From Haliea sp040221975 (GTDB taxonomy: Bacteria > Pseudomonadota > Gammaproteobacteria > Pseudomonadales > Halieaceae), in NCBI GenBank assembly GCA_040221975.1, contig JAVJWR010000017.1:124001-188000 (forward strand): a DNA stretch of 64,000 nucleotides, given 5' to 3'. Of this stretch, positions 34,561 through 42,158 are shown in pieces (the stretch's first letter is position 1; each line of letters opens with the position of its first letter). The translations under genes and the position numbers were made by a program. The notes under the pieces are model-generated. The model was given only the letters and a program-made list of their open reading frames with translations, did no database searches and had not been told where the DNA came from.

Positions 34561-35493
34561 CTACCGGCCCGGCTTCAGCAGCTGCGGCGACAGCGCAGCC
34601 ACCATGTTGCGCACGCCCTCGCGCCAGTCTACCCGGGTGGGGCCGACAAGAGCATGCATGCGGGTGGTATCGATCGCCAGGCTGCCAAAGGCCTGTGTAT
34701 TGTCACGAAACTCCGGCACCAGGCCAGTGAGTTCCTGCAACCAGCTACACCAGTCCTCGATACTGACCGCCTCGGAGCCGCCGAAGTTCACGGTGGTCGT
34801 CTCGGTGCTGGCCGCCGCCAGCAGCAGCGGCAACTTTTCGATGTAGTCGTCCGTATGCAGCAGGTTGTAGCGGTTGGGCCGGTCCGGGTGGACATCGATC
34901 GGCATGCCCTGCTCCATCATCAGCAGGTGATACCAGGGCCAGCCGCCATTGTTGCCGTAGGGCACACTCAGGCGGGCGATAGTCGCCGGAATACCGAACT
35001 GCCTGGCAGTAAATCGGCACACAGTCTCGGCGGCGATCTTGCTGATGCTGTAGGTGGGGAACATGACCCGGTGATTGTCTCCCAGTGGCGCATCCTCCGC
35101 CCGCGGCTCCTGGCCCGCGTACTGGTACACCGCGGTCGATGACAGGTGCAGGAAAGCCTTCACATCGCGGCAGTGCAACATAAGCCGGCCCAGGCCCTCG
35201 GCATTGGCGGCAAGGTCGTAGTCGAAGCTGTCGGTCTTGACCACCGCGAAATTCAGCACGTAGTCGAAATCTGCAGGCAACCCCGCCAGCGCGTCAGGGT
35301 CGGCGAGATCCGCCTGCAGGCAGCGCACCCCCCGGGCCTCCAGCGCCTCGCGCGCGGCGGGATCACTGAACCGCGCGAGTGCCGTGAGCTCGGCTTGCCC
35401 TGCCCAGGCCGCAATGACCGGAGCGGCCACCTGGCCCGTGGGACCGGTAATCAGGACTTTACTGCCCGCAATCGTGACTGGCTTGACTGGCAT
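34561..35493 (-). CDS. NAD-dependent epimerase/dehydratase (extended SDR)
   Basis: A 310-aa extended short-chain dehydrogenase. The cofactor motif is GPTGQVA (17-23; the usual GxxGxxG with Ala last), and the active site is Y148-SIS-K152 with Ser/Thr at HLSST (118-120). The C-terminal region includes YNLLHTDDYIEKLPLLLAAA, the pattern of nucleotide-sugar or sterol-type epimerases. The ATG at 35493 is clear. It heads the minus-strand run through the small membrane protein, DUF1214, sulfotransferase, cysC and sat. The substrate is unknown. Confidence 0.85.
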   Translation of the reverse strand: MPVKPVTIAGSKVLITGPTGQVAAPVIAAWAGQAELTALARFSDPAAREALEARGVRCLQADLADPDALAGLPADFDYVLNFAVVKTDSFDYDLAANAEGLGRLMLHCRDVKAFLHLSSTAVYQYAGQEPRAEDAPLGDNHRVMFPTYSISKIAAETVCRFTARQFGIPATIARLSVPYGNNGGWPWYHLLMMEQGMPIDVHPDRPNRYNLLHTDDYIEKLPLLLAAASTETTTVNFGGSEAVSIEDWCSWLQELTGLVPEFRDNTQAFGSLAIDTTRMHALVGPTRVDWREGVRNMVAALSPQLLKPGR

Positions 35494-35570
35494 GGAGCGA
35501 CTCCGCAGTGAGTGGACGTAGACGCCAGTCTAGCGCAGGATGGCGGCCCCTTGCTCACCCATACGGGGGA

Positions 35571-36218
35571 TCAGTCGTCTTCGCGATCCGGCAGTACCCG
35601 ATAGATCGCGGAGATCTGGTCGGGGCCGCTGACCGTGCACTTGAGATCATTGATCAGGCCGTCCTTGAGACTGTATACCCAGCCGTGCACGGACAGGGGT
35701 TGCCCCCGGCTCCAGGCATTCTGAACAATGGTGGTGTGACAGACGTTGAATACCTGGCTGATAACGTTGAGTTCGCAGAGCAGGTTGACCCGGTCTTCGT
35801 CACTCTCCAACGCTGCAATACGGCGCCGATGGCGCTGCTGCACATCCTTGATGTTGCGCAGCCAGTTGTCGATCAGGCCGTTGTCGTGATTTTCATAGGC
35901 CGCGCGCACGCCGCCACAGTTGTAGTGCCCAACGACCAGTACATGCTTGATTTTGAGTACATCCACCGCATACTGCAGTACCGTCAGGCAGTTGAAGTCC
36001 GTGTGCACCACCATGTTCGCCACGTTGCGGTGCACGAAAACCTCGCCCGGCAGCAGCCCGACGATCTGGTTGGCCGGGACGCGACTGTCGGAGCAGCCGA
36101 TCCAGAGGTACTCCGGAGCCTGCTGGTTGGCCAGTTTTTCGAAGAAGTCCGGATCACTGGTTTTAACACTCTGCGCCCAGGCGCGATTGTTGGCGAAGAG
36201 TTCATCGATACTTCTCAA
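35571..36218 (-). CDS. can: Beta-class carbonic anhydrase
   Basis: A 215-aa zinc enzyme hydrating CO2 to bicarbonate. Zinc ligands Cys42, His98, Cys101 and the catalytic dyad Asp44-Arg46 (CSDSRVP) have the same numbers as in E. coli Can, and the N-terminus SIDELFANNRAWAQ aligns with it. The match fixes the start at an unusual TTG codon (36218); there is no ATG near, and only a weak AGAG upstream. It is located 21 nt after the degenerate GGDEF gene on the same strand. Confidence 0.93.
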   Translation of the reverse strand: MRSIDELFANNRAWAQSVKTSDPDFFEKLANQQAPEYLWIGCSDSRVPANQIVGLLPGEVFVHRNVANMVVHTDFNCLTVLQYAVDVLKIKHVLVVGHYNCGGVRAAYENHDNGLIDNWLRNIKDVQQRHRRRIAALESDEDRVNLLCELNVISQVFNVCHTTIVQNAWSRGQPLSVHGWVYSLKDGLINDLKCTVSGPDQISAIYRVLPDREDD

Positions 36219-36238
36219 GAGTGCTCTGGCTCCGGCTG

Positions 36239-37381
36239 TTAAATCATCAGGGTGGACAGGCGGCCGAGCTTGAGCTGGTTGCCATTGCTCGCGACCGCGC
36301 CCTGTACCGCCTTGGTACCCACTGATTGCATCTGCTTCGCCAGCTGAGCCATATCTACCGCGGGGTACTGGTGCGGCTCCCAGGTCACCAGTCCGAGACT
36401 CAGGGTGACCTGCATCACCGCGCCGCGGCCGTCGTCAATGGAAAAACCTTCGATGTCCCTGCGGATACGCTCCGCGACATCGCTTGCGGGCGCTTCACCG
36501 GTTCCCGTCAGCAAAGCGGCGAGCCGGGAATCCGACAGGCGGGCCAGATGGTCTGTTGCCCGCAGGCCGGACGACACCCGCTCGGTCACTTTCTTTAACA
36601 CGAAGCGACCGGTAATCTCGCCATAGTGCTCGTACAGCTCTTCGAATTCGTCGATTTCCAGCATCAGCACCGACAAAGGCTCATCGGCGCGCCTCGCGCG
36701 GGCGATTTCCCGGGCGATATCTTTCTCGAAGCCACGCAGGTTGCTGATCTGGGTGAGCGGATCCAGCATGGTGAGACGGGAAATCTGCTGCCGGCTGACC
36801 GCGTTCTTGAAACTGATGGAGACAACCGTGGCAAGATGCGCAATCAGGCGCTCGTCGTGTTCCGTCGTCTCCATGGGCGTCTCGGTAAACCCGCAGTGAT
36901 AACTGCCCATCAGGCGCCCTGAGTCCAGCAACGGCACCAGCAGGGCGTGCTGGATTCCCTGGTCGGCTTTCAGCACCTCGAACATGCGGGAGTCCGTGGC
37001 GTCGAGCAGCATGCTCTGCGGCTCCAGATCATAAAGCTCCTGCATTTCAAACACGTCATGGTGCAGTTGCAGGTACTGACCGTAGCGATGCCCCGAGGTA
37101 ATGAGTCCCGCGAGCACATGCTCCGGGTCGTACAGCCAGAGCTCGGCAACCCGAAAGCCGAAGTGGCGCGGCATGCTGACCAGCAGGACTTCCAGCAACG
37201 CCTGCAGGTCCGCGGCTTCGAGCAGCATGCACTGCATCTGCCGCGCCTGCTGCAATAGCCAGCGGTTGAGTTCGACCTTTTCCGACAGGCGCTCCTCGCG
37301 GATTTCGTCGGCGCTCTGCAGTGCCGGAGCCGCCTCGATTTCTTCTTGAGGCAGCTGTCCGTAAAAAAGCTCGTCAGCCAT
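36239..37381 (-). CDS. GAF/DUF484-like sensor with degenerate GGDEF domain
   Basis: A 380-aa cytoplasmic protein. Residues about 30-195 look like a DUF484/GAF sensor (helical start, then VSMPRHFGFRVAELWLYDP through LVPLLDSGRLMGSYHCG). Residues about 200-360 form a diguanylate-cyclase fold (DPLTQISNLRGF), but the GGDEF motif is replaced by SDSRL (283-287) and the first metal Asp by Glu (LEIDEFEELYEHYG). It is therefore unlikely to make c-di-GMP and probably acts as a ligand-binding or regulatory protein. The ATG at 37381 is clear. Confidence 0.85.
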   Translation of the reverse strand: MADELFYGQLPQEEIEAAPALQSADEIREERLSEKVELNRWLLQQARQMQCMLLEAADLQALLEVLLVSMPRHFGFRVAELWLYDPEHVLAGLITSGHRYGQYLQLHHDVFEMQELYDLEPQSMLLDATDSRMFEVLKADQGIQHALLVPLLDSGRLMGSYHCGFTETPMETTEHDERLIAHLATVVSISFKNAVSRQQISRLTMLDPLTQISNLRGFEKDIAREIARARRADEPLSVLMLEIDEFEELYEHYGEITGRFVLKKVTERVSSGLRATDHLARLSDSRLAALLTGTGEAPASDVAERIRRDIEGFSIDDGRGAVMQVTLSLGLVTWEPHQYPAVDMAQLAKQMQSVGTKAVQGAVASNGNQLKLGRLSTLMI

Positions 37382-37435
37382 GCAGTGATCTCGCTCTTTG
37401 ACCGGGCCGAATGCCCGATGCCGGGAATATAATTA

Positions 37436-37464
37436 TTGGCTCACTAGTGTAAGCCGCCTATACT
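37436..37464 (+). promoter_or_regulatory. Sigma-70 promoter of the thiamin-salvage operon
   Basis: TTGGCT, a 17-bp spacer and TATACT form a good match to consensus. The predicted start near 37471 is about 50 nt before the TPP riboswitch and on the same strand, as expected. Confidence 0.6.
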
Positions 37465-37520
37465 ACGCTTTGCAAACCTGCGCGTTGTTGCATAAACACA
37501 TTCATGTAGTGTGGGTTTGA

Positions 37521-37609
37521 CCAACCTGGGGGTGGCTTCGGCCTGAGATACCGCGTGCGGTAAACCCTTTGAACCTGATCCGGTTAGGACCGGCGTAGGG
37601 ATAGGTGCA
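37521..37609 (+). ncRNA. TPP riboswitch (THI element)
   Basis: The conserved core is present in order: GGGGTGG at the start of P2, CTGAGAT (37542-37548), then ACCCTTTGAACCTGAT, the P5 helix CCGGTTAGGACCGG and GCGTAGGGA near 37593-37601. P1 can form between ACCT (37524-37527) and AGGT (37603-37606). TPP binding normally lowers expression of the downstream gene, here the TonB receptor operon. Confidence 0.95.
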
Positions 37610-37639
37610 CGTCTCCTTTTCCGTTTCGCACATCCAACC

Positions 37640-37668
37640 GGTTCTCTTGCCAATTGTCGAGGAGAACC
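37640..37668 (+). promoter_or_regulatory. Shine-Dalgarno-sequestering hairpin after the TPP riboswitch
   Basis: GGTTCTC (37640-37646) pairs perfectly with GAGAACC (37662-37668) across a 15-nt loop. The right arm covers most of the ribosome site GGAG (37661-37664) of the ATG at 37671. There is no U-run, so translational, not transcriptional, control is the likely mode. Confidence 0.6.
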
Positions 37669-37670
37669 TG

Positions 37671-39776
37671 ATGAAACATTCCACCAGCCTGCTGCTGCCC
37701 GCCCTGCTGCTGGCCGCCGCCGGCCATGCCCACAGCACCGAACTCACCGAAATCCTGGTGACCGCTGAATTGCGCGAAACCCGGCTGCTGGAGCAGCCCG
37801 GCAGCACCAGTGTGCTGACCGCCGACACCCTGCGCGAGCGGGCCGCCCAGCACCTGGAAGAGGTGCTCAACGTCATACCCAACCTGAACTATGCCAGCGG
37901 CGCTTCACGGGCGCGCTTCTTCCAGATCCGCGGCATCGGCGAGCGCAGCCAGTTTCAGGAGCCCCTGAACCCCTCCATAGGCCTGCTGCTGGACGGCGTC
38001 GATTTCAGCGGCCTGGGGGCTGTCGGGACCCTGTTCGATGTCGAGCAGGTCGAGGTGCTGCGAGGGCCCCAGGGCACCCTGCACGGCGCCAACGCCCTCG
38101 CCGGCCTGATCAACATCCGCAGCGCCGCGCCGCAGTCCACCCCGGCGCTGACCCTGCAGGGCAGCCTCGCCGAGTACGACACCTGGAGCCTGGGAATCGT
38201 GGGCACAGGCCCGCTGGTGGACGAGCGCCTGCTGTATCGACTGGCGGTGCAGCAGTACCGCAGCGACGGCCACTACCGCAACGACTTCCTGGGCCGGGAC
38301 GACACCAATCGGCGCAATGAGACCACGGTGCGCGGGCGCCTGCGCTGGCTGCCGGGAGAGGCCGACACCGTGGACCTGAGCCTGATGGCCGTGGATGTCG
38401 ACAATGGCTACGACGCCTTCTCCCTGGACAACACCCGCCGCACCCTCTCCGATGAACCCGGACGCGACCGCCAGGAAACCGCCGCGGCAAGCCTGCAATG
38501 GACGGCCGAGCGCGAGGCCCTGACGGTCGAGGCCACTCTCAGCGCCGCCGGTACTGACACCGAGTACAGCTTTGACGAGGACTGGAGCTTCGTCGGCATC
38601 GCCCCGGAGCTGGAGTACAGTTCCTTCGATCGCTACCTGCGTGACCGGGACAGCAGCAGCGCCCAGCTGCGCCTGCTGTCCAGCGAGCGCTCGCGCCTGT
38701 TCGGCGGCCGCGGTGACTGGGCTGTCGGTATCTACCACCTGGCCGACCGGGAAGACCTGCTGCGCCAGTACACCTACCTGGCGTCGGACTTCGCCAGCAG
38801 CTATAACACTGACACCAACGCGGTGTTCGGGCAGTTGGACACCGCACTCAGCGATACCCTCACCCTGGTCACCGGCCTGCGCATCGAGCAGCGGCGCACT
38901 GACTACCGCGACAGCAACGGTGTCAGTCACCGGCGCAGCCGCGACCTGTGGGGCGCCCGGCTGCTGCTGGAGTACCAGCAGCCGGAGGGCGCCCTGTTTT
39001 ATGCCGGGGTCTCCCGGGGCTATCGCGGCAACGGTGTCAACGCCGGCATCCTGGCCAGCGTGGAGACCACGACCGATCCGGCCCTGCAGCAGCGCCTTGA
39101 GGGGCTGGGGCGCTTTGACGAGGAGACCCTGCTGAACTATGAGGCGGGCTACAAGGCCAGCTACGCCGGTGGCACCCTGCAGACCCGCCTGGCCCTGTTC
39201 TACATGGACCGCGACGACCAGCAGGTCAAGGGTTCCCTGGTGTTGCCGCGGGACGACGGCAGCACCGCGTTCATCGACTACACCAACAATGCCGCCCGCG
39301 GCACCAACTACGGCCTGGAGCTGGAGCTGGACTGGCTGGCCAGCGAGCGCCTGAGCCTGTACGCCCACCTGGGCCTGCTGGACGCGACCTTTGATCGCTA
39401 CACCAGCCCCGACGGCACCGACATGGCTGGCCGCGACCAGGCGCACGCGCCCGGCTACCAGGCGGCCCTGGGCGGGCGCTTCGAGCTCGGTCGCCACCTG
39501 TACCTGAGGGTTGATCTGGAAGCGCGAGACAGATTCCATTTCTCGGATCGCTACGACCTGCTGTCCGACGCCTATGAACTGGTGCACATGCGCCTGGGCT
39601 GGCAAACCGGACAGTGGGAAATTGCCCTCTGGGGGCGCAACCTGGGCGACACCGACTACGCCACTCGCGGCTTCGGTGACTTTGGCAATGATCCGCGCAA
39701 GGGCTATGTCACGGAGCCCTACTACCAGTATGGGGAACCGCGCAGCCTTGGCGTCAGCACCAGCTACAGCTTTTGA
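37671..39776 (+). CDS. TonB-dependent outer-membrane receptor, probable thiamin receptor
   Basis: A 701-aa receptor with signal peptide (LLLPALLLAAAGHA), TonB box-like LTEILVTAE, plug domain (RETRLLEQPGSTSVLTADTL; GIGERSQFQEPLNPSIGLLLDGVDFSG; VEVLRGPQGTLHGANALAGLINI) and a 22-strand barrel ending in aromatic Phe (STSYSF). The TPP riboswitch directly upstream indicates thiamin or a precursor as ligand, as proposed for TPP-regulated TonB receptors in other gammaproteobacteria. The ATG at 37671 follows GGAGAACCTG. It is the first gene of the operon with YkoF-like, pnuT and a kinase. Confidence 0.9.
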   Translation: MKHSTSLLLPALLLAAAGHAHSTELTEILVTAELRETRLLEQPGSTSVLTADTLRERAAQHLEEVLNVIPNLNYASGASRARFFQIRGIGERSQFQEPLNPSIGLLLDGVDFSGLGAVGTLFDVEQVEVLRGPQGTLHGANALAGLINIRSAAPQSTPALTLQGSLAEYDTWSLGIVGTGPLVDERLLYRLAVQQYRSDGHYRNDFLGRDDTNRRNETTVRGRLRWLPGEADTVDLSLMAVDVDNGYDAFSLDNTRRTLSDEPGRDRQETAAASLQWTAEREALTVEATLSAAGTDTEYSFDEDWSFVGIAPELEYSSFDRYLRDRDSSSAQLRLLSSERSRLFGGRGDWAVGIYHLADREDLLRQYTYLASDFASSYNTDTNAVFGQLDTALSDTLTLVTGLRIEQRRTDYRDSNGVSHRRSRDLWGARLLLEYQQPEGALFYAGVSRGYRGNGVNAGILASVETTTDPALQQRLEGLGRFDEETLLNYEAGYKASYAGGTLQTRLALFYMDRDDQQVKGSLVLPRDDGSTAFIDYTNNAARGTNYGLELELDWLASERLSLYAHLGLLDATFDRYTSPDGTDMAGRDQAHAPGYQAALGGRFELGRHLYLRVDLEARDRFHFSDRYDLLSDAYELVHMRLGWQTGQWEIALWGRNLGDTDYATRGFGDFGNDPRKGYVTEPYYQYGEPRSLGVSTSYSF

Positions 39777-39793
39777 AACGGGAGCACAGCAGC

Positions 39794-40048
39794 ATGCACA
39801 TCACCGCAGAACTGAGCCTGTATCCGCTGCAGGAGGACTACATTCCAGTCATCACACGTTTTATTGAGCGGCTGGCGACCGCCGGCGACCTCACCCTGGT
39901 CACCAATGCCATGAGCACCCAGATCAGCGGCGAGGCGGAGCAGGTCTTTGCGCTGGTCAGGGAGGCACTGACCGCCAGCCATGCGCAGTTTGGCAAGCAG
40001 GTGCTGGTCTGCAAGTTCATCCCCGGTCTGCTGCCGATCCGCGACTGA
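39794..40048 (+). CDS. YkoF/MTH1187-type thiamin-binding protein
   Basis: An 84-aa single-domain protein: ITAELSLYPLQEDYIPVITRFIERL, then TLVTNAMSTQISGEAEQVFALV and a final VLVCKFIPG strand. This is the ACT-like half of the YkoF fold, which binds thiamin or hydroxymethylpyrimidine. No signal peptide is visible, so it is probably cytoplasmic. The ATG at 39794 is 17 nt after the receptor stop. The stop overlaps the PnuT start by one base (TGATG). Confidence 0.85.
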   Translation: MHITAELSLYPLQEDYIPVITRFIERLATAGDLTLVTNAMSTQISGEAEQVFALVREALTASHAQFGKQVLVCKFIPGLLPIRD

Positions 40049-40701
40049 TGGCCACAAGCGATCTGTCCGCCCAGCTGGTCGCAGCCGCCACCAGTCTCTC
40101 GGCCTGGGAACTGGTGGCGGTCCTGCTGGGCGTCGCCTACCTGCTGCTGGCAGTACGCGAGAGCATTTGGTGCTGGTATGCGGCTTTTGTCAGTACCGGC
40201 ATTTTCCTCTGGCTGTTCTGGGAGGTGAACCTGCTGATGGAATCGGCGCTGCAGCTGTATTACCTGGCCATGGCGGTCTACGGCTGGCACCAGTGGCGCC
40301 ACGGTGGCCGCAGCGACCGGACTGCACCCGCTGCCGCCGCTGCCAGCAATAGCGGCCAGCCGCTGCGCATAGGCACCTGGCGTCTGCGCACACACTTGCT
40401 GGCAATTGGCGCCGTGGTTGTCGCCAGCGCCGGCAGCGGCTTGCTGCTGGCGCAGCACACGGATGCGGCCCTGCCCTACCTAGACTCGTTTACCACCTGG
40501 GGCAGCATCCTTACTACCTGGATGGTGGCACGCAAGATTCTCGAGAACTGGCTGTACTGGCTGGTGATCGACAGCGCCTCGATCTACCTGTATCTGGAGC
40601 GGGGGCTGCTGCTGACCGCAGGGCTGTTCGCGGTCTATCTCATCATCGTTGTTTTCGGGTACCGCAGATGGCTGCAACAGTACCGGCACCAGTCAGCCTG
40701 A
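40048..40701 (+). CDS. pnuT: PnuC-family thiamin transporter (PnuT)
   Basis: A 217-aa inner-membrane protein with about seven hydrophobic segments. Substrate-site motifs of the PnuC/PnuT family are seen: WCWYAAFVSTGIFLWLFWE, LYYLAMAVYGWHQWR and, in the second half, ILENWLYWLVIDSASIYLYLERG. Placement after a TPP riboswitch and beside a kinase identifies it as the thiamin-type member, which works by facilitated diffusion with phosphorylation trapping. A longer cytoplasmic loop (HGGRSDRTAPAAAAASNSG) lies in the middle. It overlaps the kinase gene by 34 nt. Confidence 0.88.
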   Translation: MATSDLSAQLVAAATSLSAWELVAVLLGVAYLLLAVRESIWCWYAAFVSTGIFLWLFWEVNLLMESALQLYYLAMAVYGWHQWRHGGRSDRTAPAAAAASNSGQPLRIGTWRLRTHLLAIGAVVVASAGSGLLLAQHTDAALPYLDSFTTWGSILTTWMVARKILENWLYWLVIDSASIYLYLERGLLLTAGLFAVYLIIVVFGYRRWLQQYRHQSA

Positions 40702-41558
40702 GGCTGCAACAGGCCCTGGGGCAGTGGCGCCAGTGGCAGCTGACAGCGCCGCTGTCCCAGGCGCCCAGGGTGCTGCAGCCACTGGGGCGCGGCCTCAGCA
40801 ACCACAGTTTCCTGCTGGCGAGCGGGGAGCGGCGTTTCGTCCTGCGCCTCGACGGCATCAACCCCGCCGCCAACGGCCTCAGCCGCCAACTCGAATGGCG
40901 CATCCTGCAGCAGGCCCACGCGGCGGGCATCGCGCCGGCACCGCGCTACTGCAACCCGGAACTGGGCGCCCTGGTTTGCGACTACCTCGCCACCGATGAC
41001 GCCAATGCGGACGATCCGGCGGCTGTAGCCTGGCTGTTGCAGCGGATCCACCGCCTGCCTGCGGTACATGCCCGGCTGGACCTCGCCGAGCGCTGCCGTC
41101 GCAGCGAGCACGGTCTGCGCCAGGGCCAGCCGGACCGCTGGCAAGCCCTGCGCGGCGCGGCCGCCATGATTGCCGCACTGCTGCCGCGGCTGGCGACCAG
41201 CGGTGGACCGCTGACGCTGTGCCACAACGACCTGCTGCGGGCCAACCGCCTTGGCCACGACGGCCGCTTGTGGGCGGTGGACTGGGAATATGCGGCCATG
41301 GGGCCAATCTGGTTTGACCTGGCCGCGGTTATCGCGGGTGACGAGTGGACCGACGCAGCGGTCGCAGCGCTGCTGCAAGCCTATCTGGGCAGGGCGCCCC
41401 TGCCCGGAGAAAAGGAGCGCTTGCTCGGCTTCGAATGCGCCTATCGCTATCTGGAGCTCCTGTGGTACCTGCTCGCCCCGGAGCCACCGCCCGCCGAGTA
41501 CCTGGCACGCAAGCACACGCTGCTGGAAGCGCGCCTGCAAGCGCTGCCCGGCAGCTGA
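40668..41558 (+). CDS. Aminoglycoside/choline-kinase-like phosphotransferase, probable thiamin kinase
   Basis: A 296-aa kinase of the APH/ThiK fold. It has a nucleotide-binding start (LGRGLSNHSFLLASGERRFVLRL), the catalytic loop CHNDLLRAN (about 184-192), and the metal-binding VDWEYAAMG (about 203). In this TPP-regulated operon the natural role is phosphorylation of thiamin imported by PnuT, trapping it in the cell. The ATG at 40668 lies inside pnuT (34-nt overlap). A stop and a short GC hairpin separate it from convergent yajQ. Confidence 0.87.
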   Translation: MAATVPAPVSLRLQQALGQWRQWQLTAPLSQAPRVLQPLGRGLSNHSFLLASGERRFVLRLDGINPAANGLSRQLEWRILQQAHAAGIAPAPRYCNPELGALVCDYLATDDANADDPAAVAWLLQRIHRLPAVHARLDLAERCRRSEHGLRQGQPDRWQALRGAAAMIAALLPRLATSGGPLTLCHNDLLRANRLGHDGRLWAVDWEYAAMGPIWFDLAAVIAGDEWTDAAVAALLQAYLGRAPLPGEKERLLGFECAYRYLELLWYLLAPEPPPAEYLARKHTLLEARLQALPGS

Positions 41559-41584
41559 CGGGACTGGCCGCGCGCCAGCCAGGT

Positions 41585-42067
41585 TCAGTCGCGGAAGTTG
41601 CTGAACTGCAACGGCAGACCGACGGGGCTTTCCCTGAGCAGGGCGATAGCCTGCTGCAGGTCGTCGCGCTTCTTTCCGGTGACCCGCACCTGGTCACCCT
41701 GGATCTGCGCCTGCACCTTCAGCTTGGCGTCCTTCAGAGTCTTGACGATGGTCTTGCACTGCTGGCTGTCGAGACCATGGCGCAGGGTGATGGACTGTCG
41801 CACCTGCTTGCCGCTGGCGCTTGGCTCTCCACACTCCATCGCCTCCGGGTCGATCTCGCATTTGATCAGGGCGCTGCGCAGCATGTCCTCCATCTGTGTC
41901 AGCTGGAATTCAGCTTCCGCATGCAGGACGACGGTGCGCTCCTCGCGCTCGAAGCCCGCATCCACACCCTTGAAATCGAATCGGTTGCCGATAATCCGGG
42001 CAACCTGGTCAACTGCATTGGTGAGCTGGTGCAGGTCGACTTCCGATACAACGTCAAAAGATGGCAT
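41585..42067 (-). CDS. yajQ: YajQ-family nucleotide-binding protein
   Basis: A 160-aa protein with two ferredoxin-like domains, starting MPSFDVVSEVDLHQLTNAVDQ and containing NRFDFKG, then QVRVTGKKRDDLQQAIALLR at the end. Family members bind RNA, nucleotides or, in Xanthomonas, c-di-GMP to control transcription. The ATG at 42067 is the family start; the frame upstream to 42295 lies in the panE-like gene region on the other strand and is not homologous. Confidence 0.94.
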   Translation of the reverse strand: MPSFDVVSEVDLHQLTNAVDQVARIIGNRFDFKGVDAGFEREERTVVLHAEAEFQLTQMEDMLRSALIKCEIDPEAMECGEPSASGKQVRQSITLRHGLDSQQCKTIVKTLKDAKLKVQAQIQGDQVRVTGKKRDDLQQAIALLRESPVGLPLQFSNFRD

Positions 42068-42158
42068 AGTGCATGTCCCCGGTTTACCGCAATGTTCTGG
42101 AGCCCCATGGTAATCTGCCCGCGCCGCTTTGCAATCCCCGTCAGCGGCTGAGATAGCT

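Noticed and set aside
37905..39605. A 566-codon open frame antisense to the TonB receptor gene
   Set aside because: It is a GC-rich shadow: the sense strand has clear receptor motifs, and the antisense protein has no recognisable domain and is rich in Val, Gln and Ala.
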